From Canibacter oris (GTDB taxonomy: Bacteria > Actinomycetota > Actinomycetes > Actinomycetales > Microbacteriaceae), in contig NZ_JACIFD010000011.1 of the NCBI RefSeq assembly GCF_014197205.1, positions 1 through 62,297 on the forward strand: a DNA stretch of 62,297 bases, in the 5' to 3' direction. Shown here piece after piece: positions 17,109 through 25,364 of the stretch. Each line of letters starts with the position of its first letter. The first letter of the stretch is position 1. Position numbers and translations under genes: made by a program. The notes beneath the pieces are model-generated. The model was given only the letters and a program-made list of their open reading frames with translations, did not search any database and was not told the origin of the DNA.

Positions 17109-17972
17109 ATGCGGCACCAAGAGATAGAAATTGCCGGCGCAAGCTGTGCGTACTGGGAGTACGGCGAATCCGGCGAACCGGTTATTTTGGTGCACGGTTT
17201 CCGCGGCGACCATCACGGGCTGGAGCTGATTGCGCAGCGGTTGCAGCAGTTGGCGGCAGACAGCGGCGAGCCGCTGCGGATTATTGTGCCAGATCTGCCA
17301 GGCTTTGGGCTTAGTCAGCCGCTTCCAACCACCCACGACATCTCTGCATACGGCAGTTGGTTGCAAGCATTTGCTACGCATTTTGGGGCACGTTTTTTGG
17401 TGGCCCACTCTTTTGGGACCCTGGTCGCTACCGCGGCGTTGGAAGCCGGTTACTGCCCCGAGCAGCTGAGTTTAATTAACCCGATTAGCGCCCCGGCGCT
17501 GGAGGGGCCGCGCGGGTTGCTCACCAAACTTGCGGTTGGCTACTATCAGCTCGGCAAAGCTTTGCCGGAAAAGCTCGCAAACCCGCTGCTGTCGCACCGC
17601 TTAATCGTGCGGGGGATGAGCGTCGCAATGGCCAAGACGGGGGACCGGGAGTTACGCCGCTGGATCCACAACCAGCATGACAAATATTTCAGTGTCTACG
17701 CTAACCGCGAGATGCTGCTGCAGGCTTTCACCGCGAGTATCACCAACACGGTGTCCGCGCGGGCACAGTATATTACGATGCCGACAGCAGTGATTGCGGG
17801 CGACAAAGATGACATTACGCCGCTCGTGAAACAGCTGGAACTAGTGCGAATGCTGCCTGCGGCGCAGCTGTATCCTATTGGCGGTGTGGGACACCTGGTG
17901 CACTATGAGGCACCGCATGAGGCTGCGGAGATTGTTTGGCGCAATATTGTGGCGGTGCAGCGGCAGCAGTGA
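17109..17972 (+). CDS. Alpha/beta hydrolase
   Basis: This 287-residue alpha/beta hydrolase has the oxyanion segment ILVHGFRGDHHG near residue 26, the nucleophile elbow AHSFG (Ser near 101), the acid GDKDD and the catalytic His in GVGHLVHYE. Pro-aspartyl PDLPGFGLS is also typical. The substrate cannot be predicted; esterase, lipase or a menaquinone-pathway-like hydrolase all fit. GGAAGATA precedes the ATG. It is divergent from the exonuclease and followed, after 74 nt, by the PAP2 gene. Confidence 0.85.
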   Translation: MRHQEIEIAGASCAYWEYGESGEPVILVHGFRGDHHGLELIAQRLQQLAADSGEPLRIIVPDLPGFGLSQPLPTTHDISAYGSWLQAFATHFGARFLVAHSFGTLVATAALEAGYCPEQLSLINPISAPALEGPRGLLTKLAVGYYQLGKALPEKLANPLLSHRLIVRGMSVAMAKTGDRELRRWIHNQHDKYFSVYANREMLLQAFTASITNTVSARAQYITMPTAVIAGDKDDITPLVKQLELVRMLPAAQLYPIGGVGHLVHYEAPHEAAEIVWRNIVAVQRQQ

Positions 17973-18046
17973 CGCTGCGGGCAGGCTGCAGCGCGCGGCT
18001 GTTTTTCAGGTGGTTTTGCCATAATTAACCAACAGGGAGGTGCATT

Positions 18047-18838
18047 ATTCTGGGTAAGGCTCGGCGAAAAGCTGCAATTGCGGCGCTGGTGGCGTTACTT
18101 TTGGGAGCTGCTGCGTATGTGCTCGGTGTGCAGAGCTCTACGGGGCAGCACGCTGAGGACGCGGCGCTGCAGGCGAGCACCCTGAATTATGATCCTGGTT
18201 TCCCGCTGTCGTTGGTTTCACCGGCTTTTGTGTTTTTTGCGGTTGCGGTGCTGGCTGTGCTGGGGGCGATTCGCTGGGGCTTCAGTAGGGCAGTGGTGGT
18301 TGTGGTGGCATCCTTAGGGGCGGTTGCGCTGTCACAGGTGTTGAAGCAGAAAATTTTAGTGCGCCCAGATTTTTGGGAGCTCGGCGCTGACAACACCTTT
18401 CCAAGTGGCCACGCGACAATTTTCGCGGTATTAGCGCTGGGGTTGGTGGTGATCGCGCCGCAAATCCTCCGTGGTTTTATGTCAGTTTGCGCGGCTGCGG
18501 CGCTGGCGCTAGTGGGGACGCAGATTCTCTTGAATGGCTGGCATCGCCCGAGCGACGTTTTCGGCGCGATTATGTTGGCGCTTGTGTGTTACTGCGTGAT
18601 GCTGGGTCTGCTGCCAGCCAAAGCGCATAATTATGCGCCGGGCGCCGGCATAGCTGCCTTTGTGTTGGCGCTGACCACCGGAATTGCTGCGCTGGTGGCG
18701 TTGCTGTTGGCTGGTTATGCGTGGCTGGCAAGCGCTCACAGCGCCGCGCTGTGGGCTGGAATTTTCGCGGTTATCGCGGCTAGCTGTTACGGCTGCAAAA
18801 CTGTTGCAGGCATCGTGCGCTACGGCAAAAAAGCCTAA
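18047..18838 (+). CDS. PAP2-family membrane phosphatase, non-canonical start likely
   Basis: This polytopic phosphatidic-acid-phosphatase-type protein has about six membrane segments. Active-site motifs are KQKILVRPDF, TFPSGHATIFA and GWHRPSDVFGA; the Arg of the usual third motif is replaced, as in the GWHRPSDV subgroup. Likely substrates are lipid or isoprenoid phosphates at the outer membrane face. The only standard start in frame is GTG at 18089, without SD. However, AGGGAGG at 18034-18040 lies 6 nt before ATT (18047) and 9 nt before CTG (18050). That start adds GKARRKAAIAALVALLLGA, a good basic signal-anchor. The frame is open back to a TAA at 18026-18028. Confidence 0.78.
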   Translation: MLGKARRKAAIAALVALLLGAAAYVLGVQSSTGQHAEDAALQASTLNYDPGFPLSLVSPAFVFFAVAVLAVLGAIRWGFSRAVVVVVASLGAVALSQVLKQKILVRPDFWELGADNTFPSGHATIFAVLALGLVVIAPQILRGFMSVCAAAALALVGTQILLNGWHRPSDVFGAIMLALVCYCVMLGLLPAKAHNYAPGAGIAAFVLALTTGIAALVALLLAGYAWLASAHSAALWAGIFAVIAASCYGCKTVAGIVRYGKKA

Positions 18839-18887
18839 ACTTGCTGCGCGACAACTGCGTTGTGCTTGCTCATTGGCGGCCAGCAAT

Positions 18888-18926
18888 TTGATAACCACTT
18901 TGGCCCGTGGTGATAATATATATTAT
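18888..18926 (+). promoter_or_regulatory. Candidate promoter and AT palindrome, start of a long ctaE leader
   Basis: TTGATA (18888-18893) is 18 nt from GATAAT (18912-18917), a fair sigma-70-type pair. The -10 merges into a perfect 14-bp AT palindrome, ATAATATATATTAT (18913-18926). If it is active, the ctaE mRNA would have a leader of about 500 nt. Closer boxes such as TATTAT (about 19334) and CATAAT (19411-19416) are alternatives. Confidence 0.35.
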
Positions 18927-19013
18927 GTCAGTTTAGATTTTGGGGTGTGGATCCGCCCGCCCCTGCCTAGCCCGGTGTGCACTGTTAGCAGGCGTGGCTC
19001 TCCTTATTCTCCG

Positions 19014-19058
19014 TATTCTGTGCTGCTGTATTCTGTGCTGCTGTATTCTGTGCCACTG
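19014..19058. repeat. Three tandem 15-bp repeats
   Basis: TATTCTGTGCTGCTG occurs at 19014-19028 and 19029-19043, and a variant TATTCTGTGCCACTG at 19044-19058. A 9-nt partial unit precedes. It lies in the 584-nt gap before ctaE, in no convincing gene. Fifteen-bp units are prone to copy-number change by slippage. Confidence 0.85.
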
Positions 19059-19077
19059 TCGCACTGCCGGGCACCGT

Positions 19078-19121
19078 GAACTGAGTTGACGGCCATCGCG
19101 AACTGAGTTGACGGTTGTCGG
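19078..19121. repeat. Two tandem 22-bp repeats upstream of ctaE
   Basis: Units at 19078-19099 and 19100-19121 share the first 15 bases, GAACTGAGTTGACGG. The period of 22 bp is about two helical turns, as expected for paired regulator sites on one DNA face. Each unit contains TTGACG, a -35-like sequence, but no good -10 follows at 16-18 nt. Confidence 0.7.
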
Positions 19122-19422
19122 GAGTTGCTGTGCGACACGCTCGACGCGAGCCGAGCTACTGCATCCCCTGGTTGGTTTCTCTCGTTGCCGTCTCGGTTGT
19201 TTTTTAGTCGCAGTTGCTGTAAAGCGCGATTTTCCGGGGCCTCTCCCCCTGCGCTTTGCTTCATTATCTTCATCTGATGAAAACGGGCAAGAGTATTCAG
19301 CTAAAAATTGTCTAACTCTCAGCAAAACATCAGGTATTATGGAAGAGACCGTTGCGCTGAAAACCAACGTTCTCACCTGCGTGTCAGGTAACATACACCA
19401 AATTTTCAGCCATAATGGAGAG

Positions 19423-20058
19423 GTGAATACTTCCAAAATGACTACGAAAACAGCCGTGCAGGCGGTAAAGCGACCAAACATTGTCGCCACCGGCACGATC
19501 ATCTGGCTTGGTAGCGAGGTAATGTTCTTCGCGGGACTTTTCGCGATTTACTTCACGCTGCGAGCTACAGCACCTGAGCAGTGGGCGCACGAGGTTGAAA
19601 AGCACAACCTGACCTTCGCTGCTATCAACACCTTTATTTTGGTGCTCTCCTCTTTCACCTGTCAGATGGGTGTTTTTGCAGCTGAGCGGATGCAGCCACG
19701 CCGTACCGGTAGCCTCGCCCAGTTCACCAAGTGGGGCACCGTAGAGTGGTTCTACCTGACTTACTTCATGGGCGCTATCTTCGTGGCTGGTCAGGTGTAC
19801 GAGTACGCAATGTTTGTATCTCACGGCATCACCCTGAGCTCAAACGCATACGGCGCAGCCTTCTACCTCACCACTGGCTTCCACGGTCTGCACGTGTCAC
19901 TCGGTCTGATTGCCTTCCTCTTGGTGATCGGTCGTATATACGCGGTAAAGAACTTCACCCACAAAGAAGCAACCAGCGCGGTAGTGGTTTCTTACTACTG
20001 GCACTTCGTTGACGTCGTGTGGATCCTGCTGTTCGCAGTTGTCTACCTGGTGCGCTAG
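19423..20058 (+). CDS. ctaE: Cytochrome c oxidase subunit III
   Basis: Subunit III supports the aa3 oxidase core in the cytoplasmic membrane. The roughly 211-residue protein has five membrane segments, with [31 protein letters not shown] and the C-terminal [15 protein letters not shown], all classic COX3 signatures. The start is uncertain. GTG at 19423 is 6 nt after a CATAAT box, consistent with a leaderless mRNA, while ATG at 19438 is the alternative. The gene heads the ctaE-qcrC-qcrA-qcrB operon, the usual actinobacterial arrangement that links oxidase and bc complex into a supercomplex. Confidence 0.93.
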   Translation: MNTSKMTTKTAVQAVKRPNIVATGTIIWLGSEVMFFAGLFAIYFTLRATAPEQWAHEVEKHNLTFAAINTFILVLSSFTCQMGVFAAERMQPRRTGSLAQFTKWGTVEWFYLTYFMGAIFVAGQVYEYAMFVSHGITLSSNAYGAAFYLTTGFHGLHVSLGLIAFLLVIGRIYAVKNFTHKEATSAVVVSYYWHFVDVVWILLFAVVYLVR

Positions 20059-20072
20059 TCCGAGGGAAATGA

Positions 20073-20873
20073 TTGACTATGAAGAAGAATAAGATTCGTA
20101 AGACCGGTAAGCGTAGCCCTCTGGCAACCATCGCTTTGGTTGCAGCAGGTCTGCTAATCACCGGCGGTGCCTACGCTGGCTTCAGCCAGACCACTGCAAC
20201 TGCTGAGGTTGATATGACCAGCCAGCAGACTATCGACGAGGGTCAGAAGCTGTTTGCTGCAAACTGCGCAACCTGCCACGGCATGAACGCTGAGGGTACT
20301 CCTGATGGTCCTTCCCTGATTGGTGTGGGCGCTGCGTCTGTGCACTTCCAGGTTGGCACCGGTCGTATGCCACTGGCATTCCAAGGTCCGCAGGGCATGG
20401 TTAAGCCAGTGCAGTTCACCGAAGAGCAGACTCTGCAGATGGCTGCATACGTAGCTTCTCTGGCTCCGGGGCCAGAAATTCCAGAGGCACGCTACCTGCA
20501 AGCTGATGGAGATGCTGCTAACGGTAGCGAGCTATTCCGTATCAACTGTGCAATGTGTCATAACGTTGCTGCTGCGGGCGGTGCTTTGACTCAGGGTAAG
20601 TATGCTCCCGCACTGACTGGTGTTGACGAGGCACACATCTACGAGGCAATGGTTACCGGTCCACAGAACATGCCTGTATTCTCCGATGCTAACCTCACCC
20701 CGCAGGATAAAGCAGACATCATTACCTACCTGAAATACATCGAGAAAGAAACCAAAGTTGGCGGTTTCGGGCTGGGCTCACTGGGTCCGGTTGCTGAGGG
20801 CCTCTTCATTTGGGTATTCGGTCTAGGTGCGATTGTTGCTCTTACCGTTTGGGTAACTGCAAAGTCAAACTAG
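20073..20873 (+). CDS. qcrC: Di-heme cytochrome c of the bcc complex
   Basis: QcrC replaces cytochrome c1 and soluble cytochrome c in actinobacteria, passing electrons from the Rieske centre to CtaC. The 266-residue protein has a basic N terminus with a membrane anchor (about 17-37). Heme motif 1 is C65-A-T-C68-H69 and heme motif 2 is CAMCH near residue 155. A C-terminal membrane helix, GLFIWVFGLGAIVALTVWV, follows. The start may be TTG at 20073 (GAGGG 6 nt upstream) or ATG at 20079. It lies 14 nt after ctaE. Confidence 0.95.
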   Translation: MTMKKNKIRKTGKRSPLATIALVAAGLLITGGAYAGFSQTTATAEVDMTSQQTIDEGQKLFAANCATCHGMNAEGTPDGPSLIGVGAASVHFQVGTGRMPLAFQGPQGMVKPVQFTEEQTLQMAAYVASLAPGPEIPEARYLQADGDAANGSELFRINCAMCHNVAAAGGALTQGKYAPALTGVDEAHIYEAMVTGPQNMPVFSDANLTPQDKADIITYLKYIEKETKVGGFGLGSLGPVAEGLFIWVFGLGAIVALTVWVTAKSN

Positions 20874-20911
20874 TCATCAAGATTTAACATTTAAGAAAAC
20901 TAGGAGCAAAA

Positions 20912-21970
20912 TTGGCAAAGGAAGCGAAAGACGGTCTCGCCGTTGTCGCCACCCAGAGCCCTGGCGATTTGGTGGGCACAGCAGTAATTGCTGAAGACGC
21001 TGTGCAAGATCCTGGTCTGCCGGCGCACCGCAAACGTGTTACTGACACTGATCCAAAGAAGGCTAAGAACGCAGAGCGCGCAGTATTCACACTGTTCTAC
21101 CTGTCTATAGCCGGCAGCTTGGGCGCAGTGCTTGCTTATATGGCCTTCCCTATCGAATCAGGTTCAATGCTGGACATCCGTCTGCACACCCTGTTTGTTG
21201 GATTGGGAATGGCGCTCGGTCTGCTGGGCATCGGTATCGGTGCAGTGCACTGGGGCAAGACCCTGATGTATGATGGTGAATCAATCGATTACCGCCATCC
21301 TGTTGCAAGCGACGCCGAGACCCGCAAAACCGCGGCAGAGATTTTTGAGATTGCTGATAAAGAGTCAGGTTTCACACGCCGCACGTTGGTGCGTAACAGT
21401 CTTATTGGCGCGCTGATTGCATTCCCGCTACCTGGCGTTACTCTGTTGCGTAGTTTGGCTCCGCAGGAATACGATCCGATTGACCTGCTGAAACACACTA
21501 TGTGGGATAAAGGTGTGCGTCTTGCCCGCGATCCATCCGGTGTGCCGATTAAGGCGAGTGAAGTGACAATCGGTTCTGCGTTCCACGTGATCCCAGAGAA
21601 CCTGCATGAAGCGCAGCACCCGCTTGACGAAAAGGCTAAAGCTATTGTGCTGCTGATGCGTCTCGATAAGCGTGACCTGAAAGAGCCAGAAGATCGCAAG
21701 ACCTGGTCATACGACGGTATCGTTGCTTACTCTAAGGTTTGTACACACGTTGGCTGCCCTGTAGCTCTCTACGAGCAGCACACACATCACCTGTTGTGCC
21801 CATGTCACCAGTCACAGTTCGATGTGTCTGATATGGCAAAGGTAGTGTTTGGCCCGGCAAAGCGTCCGCTGCCACAGCTGCCAATCACAGTTGATGATGA
21901 AGGCTACCTCGTCGCGCAGAGCGACTTCCTAGAACCTGTTGGACCTAGCTACTGGGAGCGTCTGAAATGA
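20912..21970 (+). CDS. qcrA: Ubiquinol/menaquinol-cytochrome c reductase Rieske subunit
   Basis: This 352-residue actinobacterial-type Rieske protein has an N-terminal part with three membrane segments (about 58-80, 94-116 and 168-190). The C-terminal domain has cluster ligands in CTHVGCP and CPCHQSQFD plus the disulfide Cys residues. It takes electrons from menaquinol and passes them to QcrC. The start is TTG with ACTAGGAGCAAAA upstream. Its stop overlaps the qcrB start (ATGA), so the two are translated in a coupled way. Confidence 0.94.
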   Translation: MAKEAKDGLAVVATQSPGDLVGTAVIAEDAVQDPGLPAHRKRVTDTDPKKAKNAERAVFTLFYLSIAGSLGAVLAYMAFPIESGSMLDIRLHTLFVGLGMALGLLGIGIGAVHWGKTLMYDGESIDYRHPVASDAETRKTAAEIFEIADKESGFTRRTLVRNSLIGALIAFPLPGVTLLRSLAPQEYDPIDLLKHTMWDKGVRLARDPSGVPIKASEVTIGSAFHVIPENLHEAQHPLDEKAKAIVLLMRLDKRDLKEPEDRKTWSYDGIVAYSKVCTHVGCPVALYEQHTHHLLCPCHQSQFDVSDMAKVVFGPAKRPLPQLPITVDDEGYLVAQSDFLEPVGPSYWERLK

Positions 21971-23574
21971 GCAACACCACACCAGAGTTGAAAGCTGGTT
22001 CAGCTAGCTTTACCGCGAAAGCCGCAAATTACCTTGATGAGCGCACCAAGATTGGTGTAGCAGTCCGTGAATTCGGTCGCAAGGTATTCCCTGACCACTG
22101 GTCATTCCTGCTTGGTGAGGTTGCACTCTACAGCTTCGTAGTTGTGCTGCTCTCAGGCACCTTCCTGACCCTGTTCTTCCAGGCGTCAATGGTTGAAACC
22201 CACTGGGATGGTCCGTTTGCGCCAATGAAGGGTGTCGAAATGAGTGCTGCGATGGCATCCACTCTCGACATTAGCTTCTCTATCCGTGGCGGCCTCCTGG
22301 TGCGGCAGCTGCACCACTGGGCGGCGCTGCTGTTCGTTGCCTCAATTGGTCTACATATGCTGCGCGTGTTCTTCACCGGTGCATTCCGTAAGCCGCGTGA
22401 GCTTAACTGGGTTGTTGGCTTCGTGCTCTTCATCCTCGCAATGGCTGAAGGCTTCACCGGCTACTCACTGCCAGACGACGTGCTGTCAGGTAACGGCCTA
22501 CGTATTATTGACGGCATTATGAAGGCTATCCCGGTTGTTGGAACCTGGCTCAGCTACCTCTTCTTCGGTGGCGAGTTCCCAGGCACCGATATCGTTGGAC
22601 GCCTGTACATGCTGCACATCATGGTGCTACCAGCAATGGTTATCTTGTTCATTGCGCTGCACCTGACCTTCGTGGTTATTCACAAGCACACCCAGTACCC
22701 TGGTCCAGGCCGGACTCAGGAAAACGTTGTGGGCTTCCCAGTGCTTCCTGTTTACGCAGCAAAAGCCGGTGGTTTCTTCTTCATCGTGTTTGGCGTACTG
22801 GTTTTGATTGCTGCAACCTTCAGCATTAACCCAATCTGGAACTACGGCCCATACGATCCGTCACCGGTATCTGCTGGTACCCAGCCTGACTGGTACATCG
22901 GCTTCGCCGACGGCGCGCTGCGTCTGGTGCCACCAGGGCTGGAAACCGAGTGGTTCGGTTACACCTGGTCATGGAACATGCTGCTGCCACTGCTGGTAAT
23001 CGGTATCTTCTTCGTGCTGGTAGCTTGCTACCCGTTCATCGAAGCTTGGGTAACCGGTGACAAGCGTGAGCACCACATTCTTGACCGTCCACGTAACGCT
23101 CCAACCCGTACCGCGATTGGTGCCGCAGGCGTAACCTTCTACGCTGCGCTGTGGGCTGGTGCAAGTTCTGACCTAATGGCAACTCACTTCCAGTCATCAC
23201 TGGAGTTCATGATTCACATGCTGCAGTTCAGCCTGGTATTCGGACCAATCATCGCGTTCGTTATCACCAAGCGTATCTGCCTCGCCCTGCAGAAGAAAGA
23301 CCGTTCTATTGCTCTGCACGGCTGGGAGTCAGCACGCATCGTGCGTCTGCCTGGTGGTAAGTTCACCGAGGTTCACGAAGAGCTGAGCGAGCACGAGCGG
23401 TGGCAGCTGGTGAGCTACCACGACTACGCTCCTCTGATTGTCCGCCCGGACGCCAACGGCAAGATTTCTGTCGGTCAGAAGGTACGCGCAGCTGTTAGCC
23501 GGTTCTTCTTCGAGGATCGTATCGTGCCTCCGACTCAAACCGAGATCGAGCAGGCAAAACACGATCATCACTAA
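21967..23574 (+). CDS. qcrB: Cytochrome b subunit of the bcc complex
   Basis: QcrB carries two hemes b and the quinone sites. The 535-residue protein has nine or so membrane helices. Typical segments are VRQLHHWAALLFVASIGLHMLRVFF with heme-ligand His residues, FTGYSLPDDVLSGNGLRI, IALHLTFVVIHKHTQYPG and PDWYIGFADGALRLVPP, close to the PEWY region of cytochrome b. A C-terminal extension beyond the usual b/b6 length is normal for actinobacteria. The gene ends the operon before a strong terminator. Confidence 0.96.
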   Translation: MSNTTPELKAGSASFTAKAANYLDERTKIGVAVREFGRKVFPDHWSFLLGEVALYSFVVVLLSGTFLTLFFQASMVETHWDGPFAPMKGVEMSAAMASTLDISFSIRGGLLVRQLHHWAALLFVASIGLHMLRVFFTGAFRKPRELNWVVGFVLFILAMAEGFTGYSLPDDVLSGNGLRIIDGIMKAIPVVGTWLSYLFFGGEFPGTDIVGRLYMLHIMVLPAMVILFIALHLTFVVIHKHTQYPGPGRTQENVVGFPVLPVYAAKAGGFFFIVFGVLVLIAATFSINPIWNYGPYDPSPVSAGTQPDWYIGFADGALRLVPPGLETEWFGYTWSWNMLLPLLVIGIFFVLVACYPFIEAWVTGDKREHHILDRPRNAPTRTAIGAAGVTFYAALWAGASSDLMATHFQSSLEFMIHMLQFSLVFGPIIAFVITKRICLALQKKDRSIALHGWESARIVRLPGGKFTEVHEELSEHERWQLVSYHDYAPLIVRPDANGKISVGQKVRAAVSRFFFEDRIVPPTQTEIEQAKHDHH

Positions 23575-23591
23575 ACACAGCTAACGCTCAG

Positions 23592-23631
23592 CGGTGAGGC
23601 TCCCCTATCAGGCGGAGCCTCACCGTTTTTT
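23592..23631 (+). terminator. Intrinsic terminator of the ctaE-qcrCAB operon
   Basis: A 12-bp stem (CGGTGAGGCTCC with GGAGCCTCACCG) and 10-nt loop end in six T's, 18 nt past the qcrB stop. This is a textbook Rho-independent terminator. The region from here to 23890 holds no convincing gene. Confidence 0.93.
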
Positions 23632-23890
23632 GTACACCCCTCCAGGAATCAGTAACTGTTGTCTCAGTCAGATGGTTGCTGTAAGTAAGCGGAGGCTTTT
23701 TGACAGTTGCCGATTTGCTGCCCGTTTGCGCTGGTAAACCGCAGGCTTGCTTGTCGATACCCGCGGCAGTGTGACGCGGGCGGTGGCACTTGTTGTGCGA
23801 TGCTGTCAGCCTCGAGGCGCTTATGACAGACGGTGTGATACAGAAGAGTAATGTCAAAAGCGAGAAGGTCAAGCAACTGGGGCCGGCAGG

Positions 23891-23908
23891 CTAGCAGCGC
23901 GCTGCTAG
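23891..23908. repeat. Perfect 18-bp palindrome over an exonuclease stop codon
   Basis: CTAGCAGCGCGCTGCTAG is its own reverse complement and includes the TAG stop of the minus-strand exonuclease at 23905-23907. It may fold as a hairpin at the mRNA 3' end. No T-run follows. Confidence 0.5.
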
Positions 23909-24459
23909 GGCAGCTCTAGGGTTATGTGGCGCTGCAGATGCGCGATGATACGACCGCAGGCCTCAGCATCAGCCACGGCGCGATGATGCGTGAAAACGTG
24001 TTCAGGCTCGCAGGCGGCAAGAACGCTCGTTAGACGATAGCTGGAGAGCCCAGGAAGCAATCTTTTGGCAGCTTCGTAGCTGCAATAAAATTTTGAGGGG
24101 TAGCTAACAGTTCCGTAGTGGCGGTCTAGATCACGCCAGACTCTAGCGTCGAAGCGGGCGCTATGTGCAAAAACTGGTACCCCGGCGATAAAAGCAGCAG
24201 CTGCGCCGGCGAATTCCTCCCAGCTTGGAGCTGCAGCGACATCAGAGAAACACAGCCCATGAATGTGTGTGAATTCAAAATGCTGATAGCCGGGCGGCGG
24301 GCACAGTTTGCTCTCTAAAACCGCCACAACCTTGCCCTGCTCAAACCGCACCAGTCCAATTTCGCAGGCGGAAACTCCGCCGATACGGTTGGCGGTTTCA
24401 AAATCTACGGCGACAAAAGCCGGTGCGGCAAGAGCGGCAGCGGTCGGATAGTAAGACAC
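23905..24459 (-). CDS. DEDDh exonuclease domain protein
   Basis: This 184-residue stand-alone exonuclease is of the DnaQ/RNase T type. It has Exo I VAVDFETANR (D and E), HIHGLCFSDV, Exo II FAHSARFDARVW (D) and Exo III HHRAVADAEACG (H and D). It resembles the short 3'-5' exonuclease family often annotated as a DNA polymerase III epsilon homologue; no polymerase partner is nearby. The start is GTG, 6 nt after the acetyltransferase stop, so it is probably the last gene of the ctaCDF transcript. Confidence 0.85.
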   Translation of the reverse strand: MSYYPTAAALAAPAFVAVDFETANRIGGVSACEIGLVRFEQGKVVAVLESKLCPPPGYQHFEFTHIHGLCFSDVAAAPSWEEFAGAAAAFIAGVPVFAHSARFDARVWRDLDRHYGTVSYPSKFYCSYEAAKRLLPGLSSYRLTSVLAACEPEHVFTHHRAVADAEACGRIIAHLQRHITLELP

Positions 24460-24465
24460 CGGGAA

Positions 24466-24909
24466 TTAGCCCAGCTCCAGAACTTTACGATAGTGCTGGC
24501 CAACAGCTTCGAAGCCGCGGTGCGAGTAGAAATTGCCGATGTGGCTAGTAACCGCAGACAGCTGCCTTACTCCCCTGCCCATGCAGTAAAACTCGCAGGC
24601 TGCCACTAAGCGGTCGCCAATGCCCTGTTTGCGGTGCGCCGTGTCTACTACAATCTCCTGCAAGTGTGCGGTCAAACCAGGCGCGTGCAGCAAACGTGAC
24701 ACAGTCATCAGGGAGTACCCCACAACTTCACCGTTGTGTTCCGCCACAAACAGTACGTTGGTTTCCTGATCGCGGTATCGCAGCACATTATCAAGCGCGA
24801 TTGTGAAATCCGCTTCATTAATTGGTTCCCGGCCGGTGATATACTGAGAGGCCAGCTTGAAGAGCTTATGAGCGTCTTCATGCTGGCCTCTGCGAATTGT
24901 AATTGTCAT
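24466..24909 (-). CDS. GNAT family N-acetyltransferase
   Basis: This 147-residue protein has the GNAT acetyl-CoA core: FVAEHNGEVVGYSLMTV (strand 4), HLQEIVVDTAHRKQGIGDRL with the R/Q-x-x-G-x-G/A motif, and the C-terminal SHIGNFYSHRGFEAVG. The acceptor is unknown. It lies 20 nt after ctaF on the same strand, so it is probably cotranscribed with the oxidase genes. A functional link to respiration is not shown. Confidence 0.85.
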   Translation of the reverse strand: MTITIRRGQHEDAHKLFKLASQYITGREPINEADFTIALDNVLRYRDQETNVLFVAEHNGEVVGYSLMTVSRLLHAPGLTAHLQEIVVDTAHRKQGIGDRLVAACEFYCMGRGVRQLSAVTSHIGNFYSHRGFEAVGQHYRKVLELG

Positions 24910-24929
24910 ACAGACAATTTTACCGCTTT

Positions 24930-25352
24930 TTAGCGAGCGAAGTTACCACGGTAGTATTCGTAGATTAACCCCACTACACCGAGCAGTGTAAGTGGCGCAC
25001 CGTAGTACGCGAGCCAGAAACCGTGGATTGAAAGACCGATGGTCACAATCGCAATACCGGCGCCGAGGACCAGTGGCCACCAGCTCCAAGGGCTGAACTC
25101 GCCAATCTCTGGGTCTGCGTCGTCGATGTCTGCGGTTTCATCGTCTTCTAGCAGTACACCACCCTGCTTCTTGTAGTTCATGCGCAGCCACACAGCGTAG
25201 AAAGCTGCGAGGAAGCCAGAACCAGCAATCGCGAGTGAGCCAGCCCATTCGATTTCACCGTTGTACTCTGCCATGTGCCACAGAGTGTAGATAGTGGCCA
25301 GGAGGAAGAAGTACGCCGTCAGGATTGCGTAAATAACGATATTAGATTTCAT
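24930..25352 (-). CDS. ctaF: Cytochrome c oxidase subunit IV, actinobacterial type
   Basis: This 140-residue membrane protein has four hydrophobic segments: IVIYAILTAYFFLLATIYTLW, GSLAIAGSGFLAAFYAVWL, WWPLVLGAGIAIVTIGLSI and LTLLGVVGLIYEYY. An acidic loop lies between segments two and three, followed by GEFSPWSWWPL, the family marker. CtaF is a small accessory subunit found only in actinobacterial aa3 oxidases. It starts 12 nt after ctaD. An operon order of ctaC-ctaD-ctaF is visible. Confidence 0.92.
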   Translation of the reverse strand: MKSNIVIYAILTAYFFLLATIYTLWHMAEYNGEIEWAGSLAIAGSGFLAAFYAVWLRMNYKKQGGVLLEDDETADIDDADPEIGEFSPWSWWPLVLGAGIAIVTIGLSIHGFWLAYYGAPLTLLGVVGLIYEYYRGNFAR

Positions 25353-25364
25353 TTTTATTTACTC

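Noticed and set aside
19014-19121. Possible CRISPR array
   Set aside because: Units are 15 and 22 bp, directly adjacent with no unique spacers, and no cas genes are near.
18933-19502. 189-codon minus-strand ORF in the gap before ctaE
   Set aside because: It has no family motif, low-complexity Arg/Gln/Ser repeats from the tandem repeats, and overlaps the ctaE start. Read as a by-chance frame.
23588-23876. Minus-strand ORFs after qcrB
   Set aside because: They overlap the strong terminator and lack SD sites and motifs.
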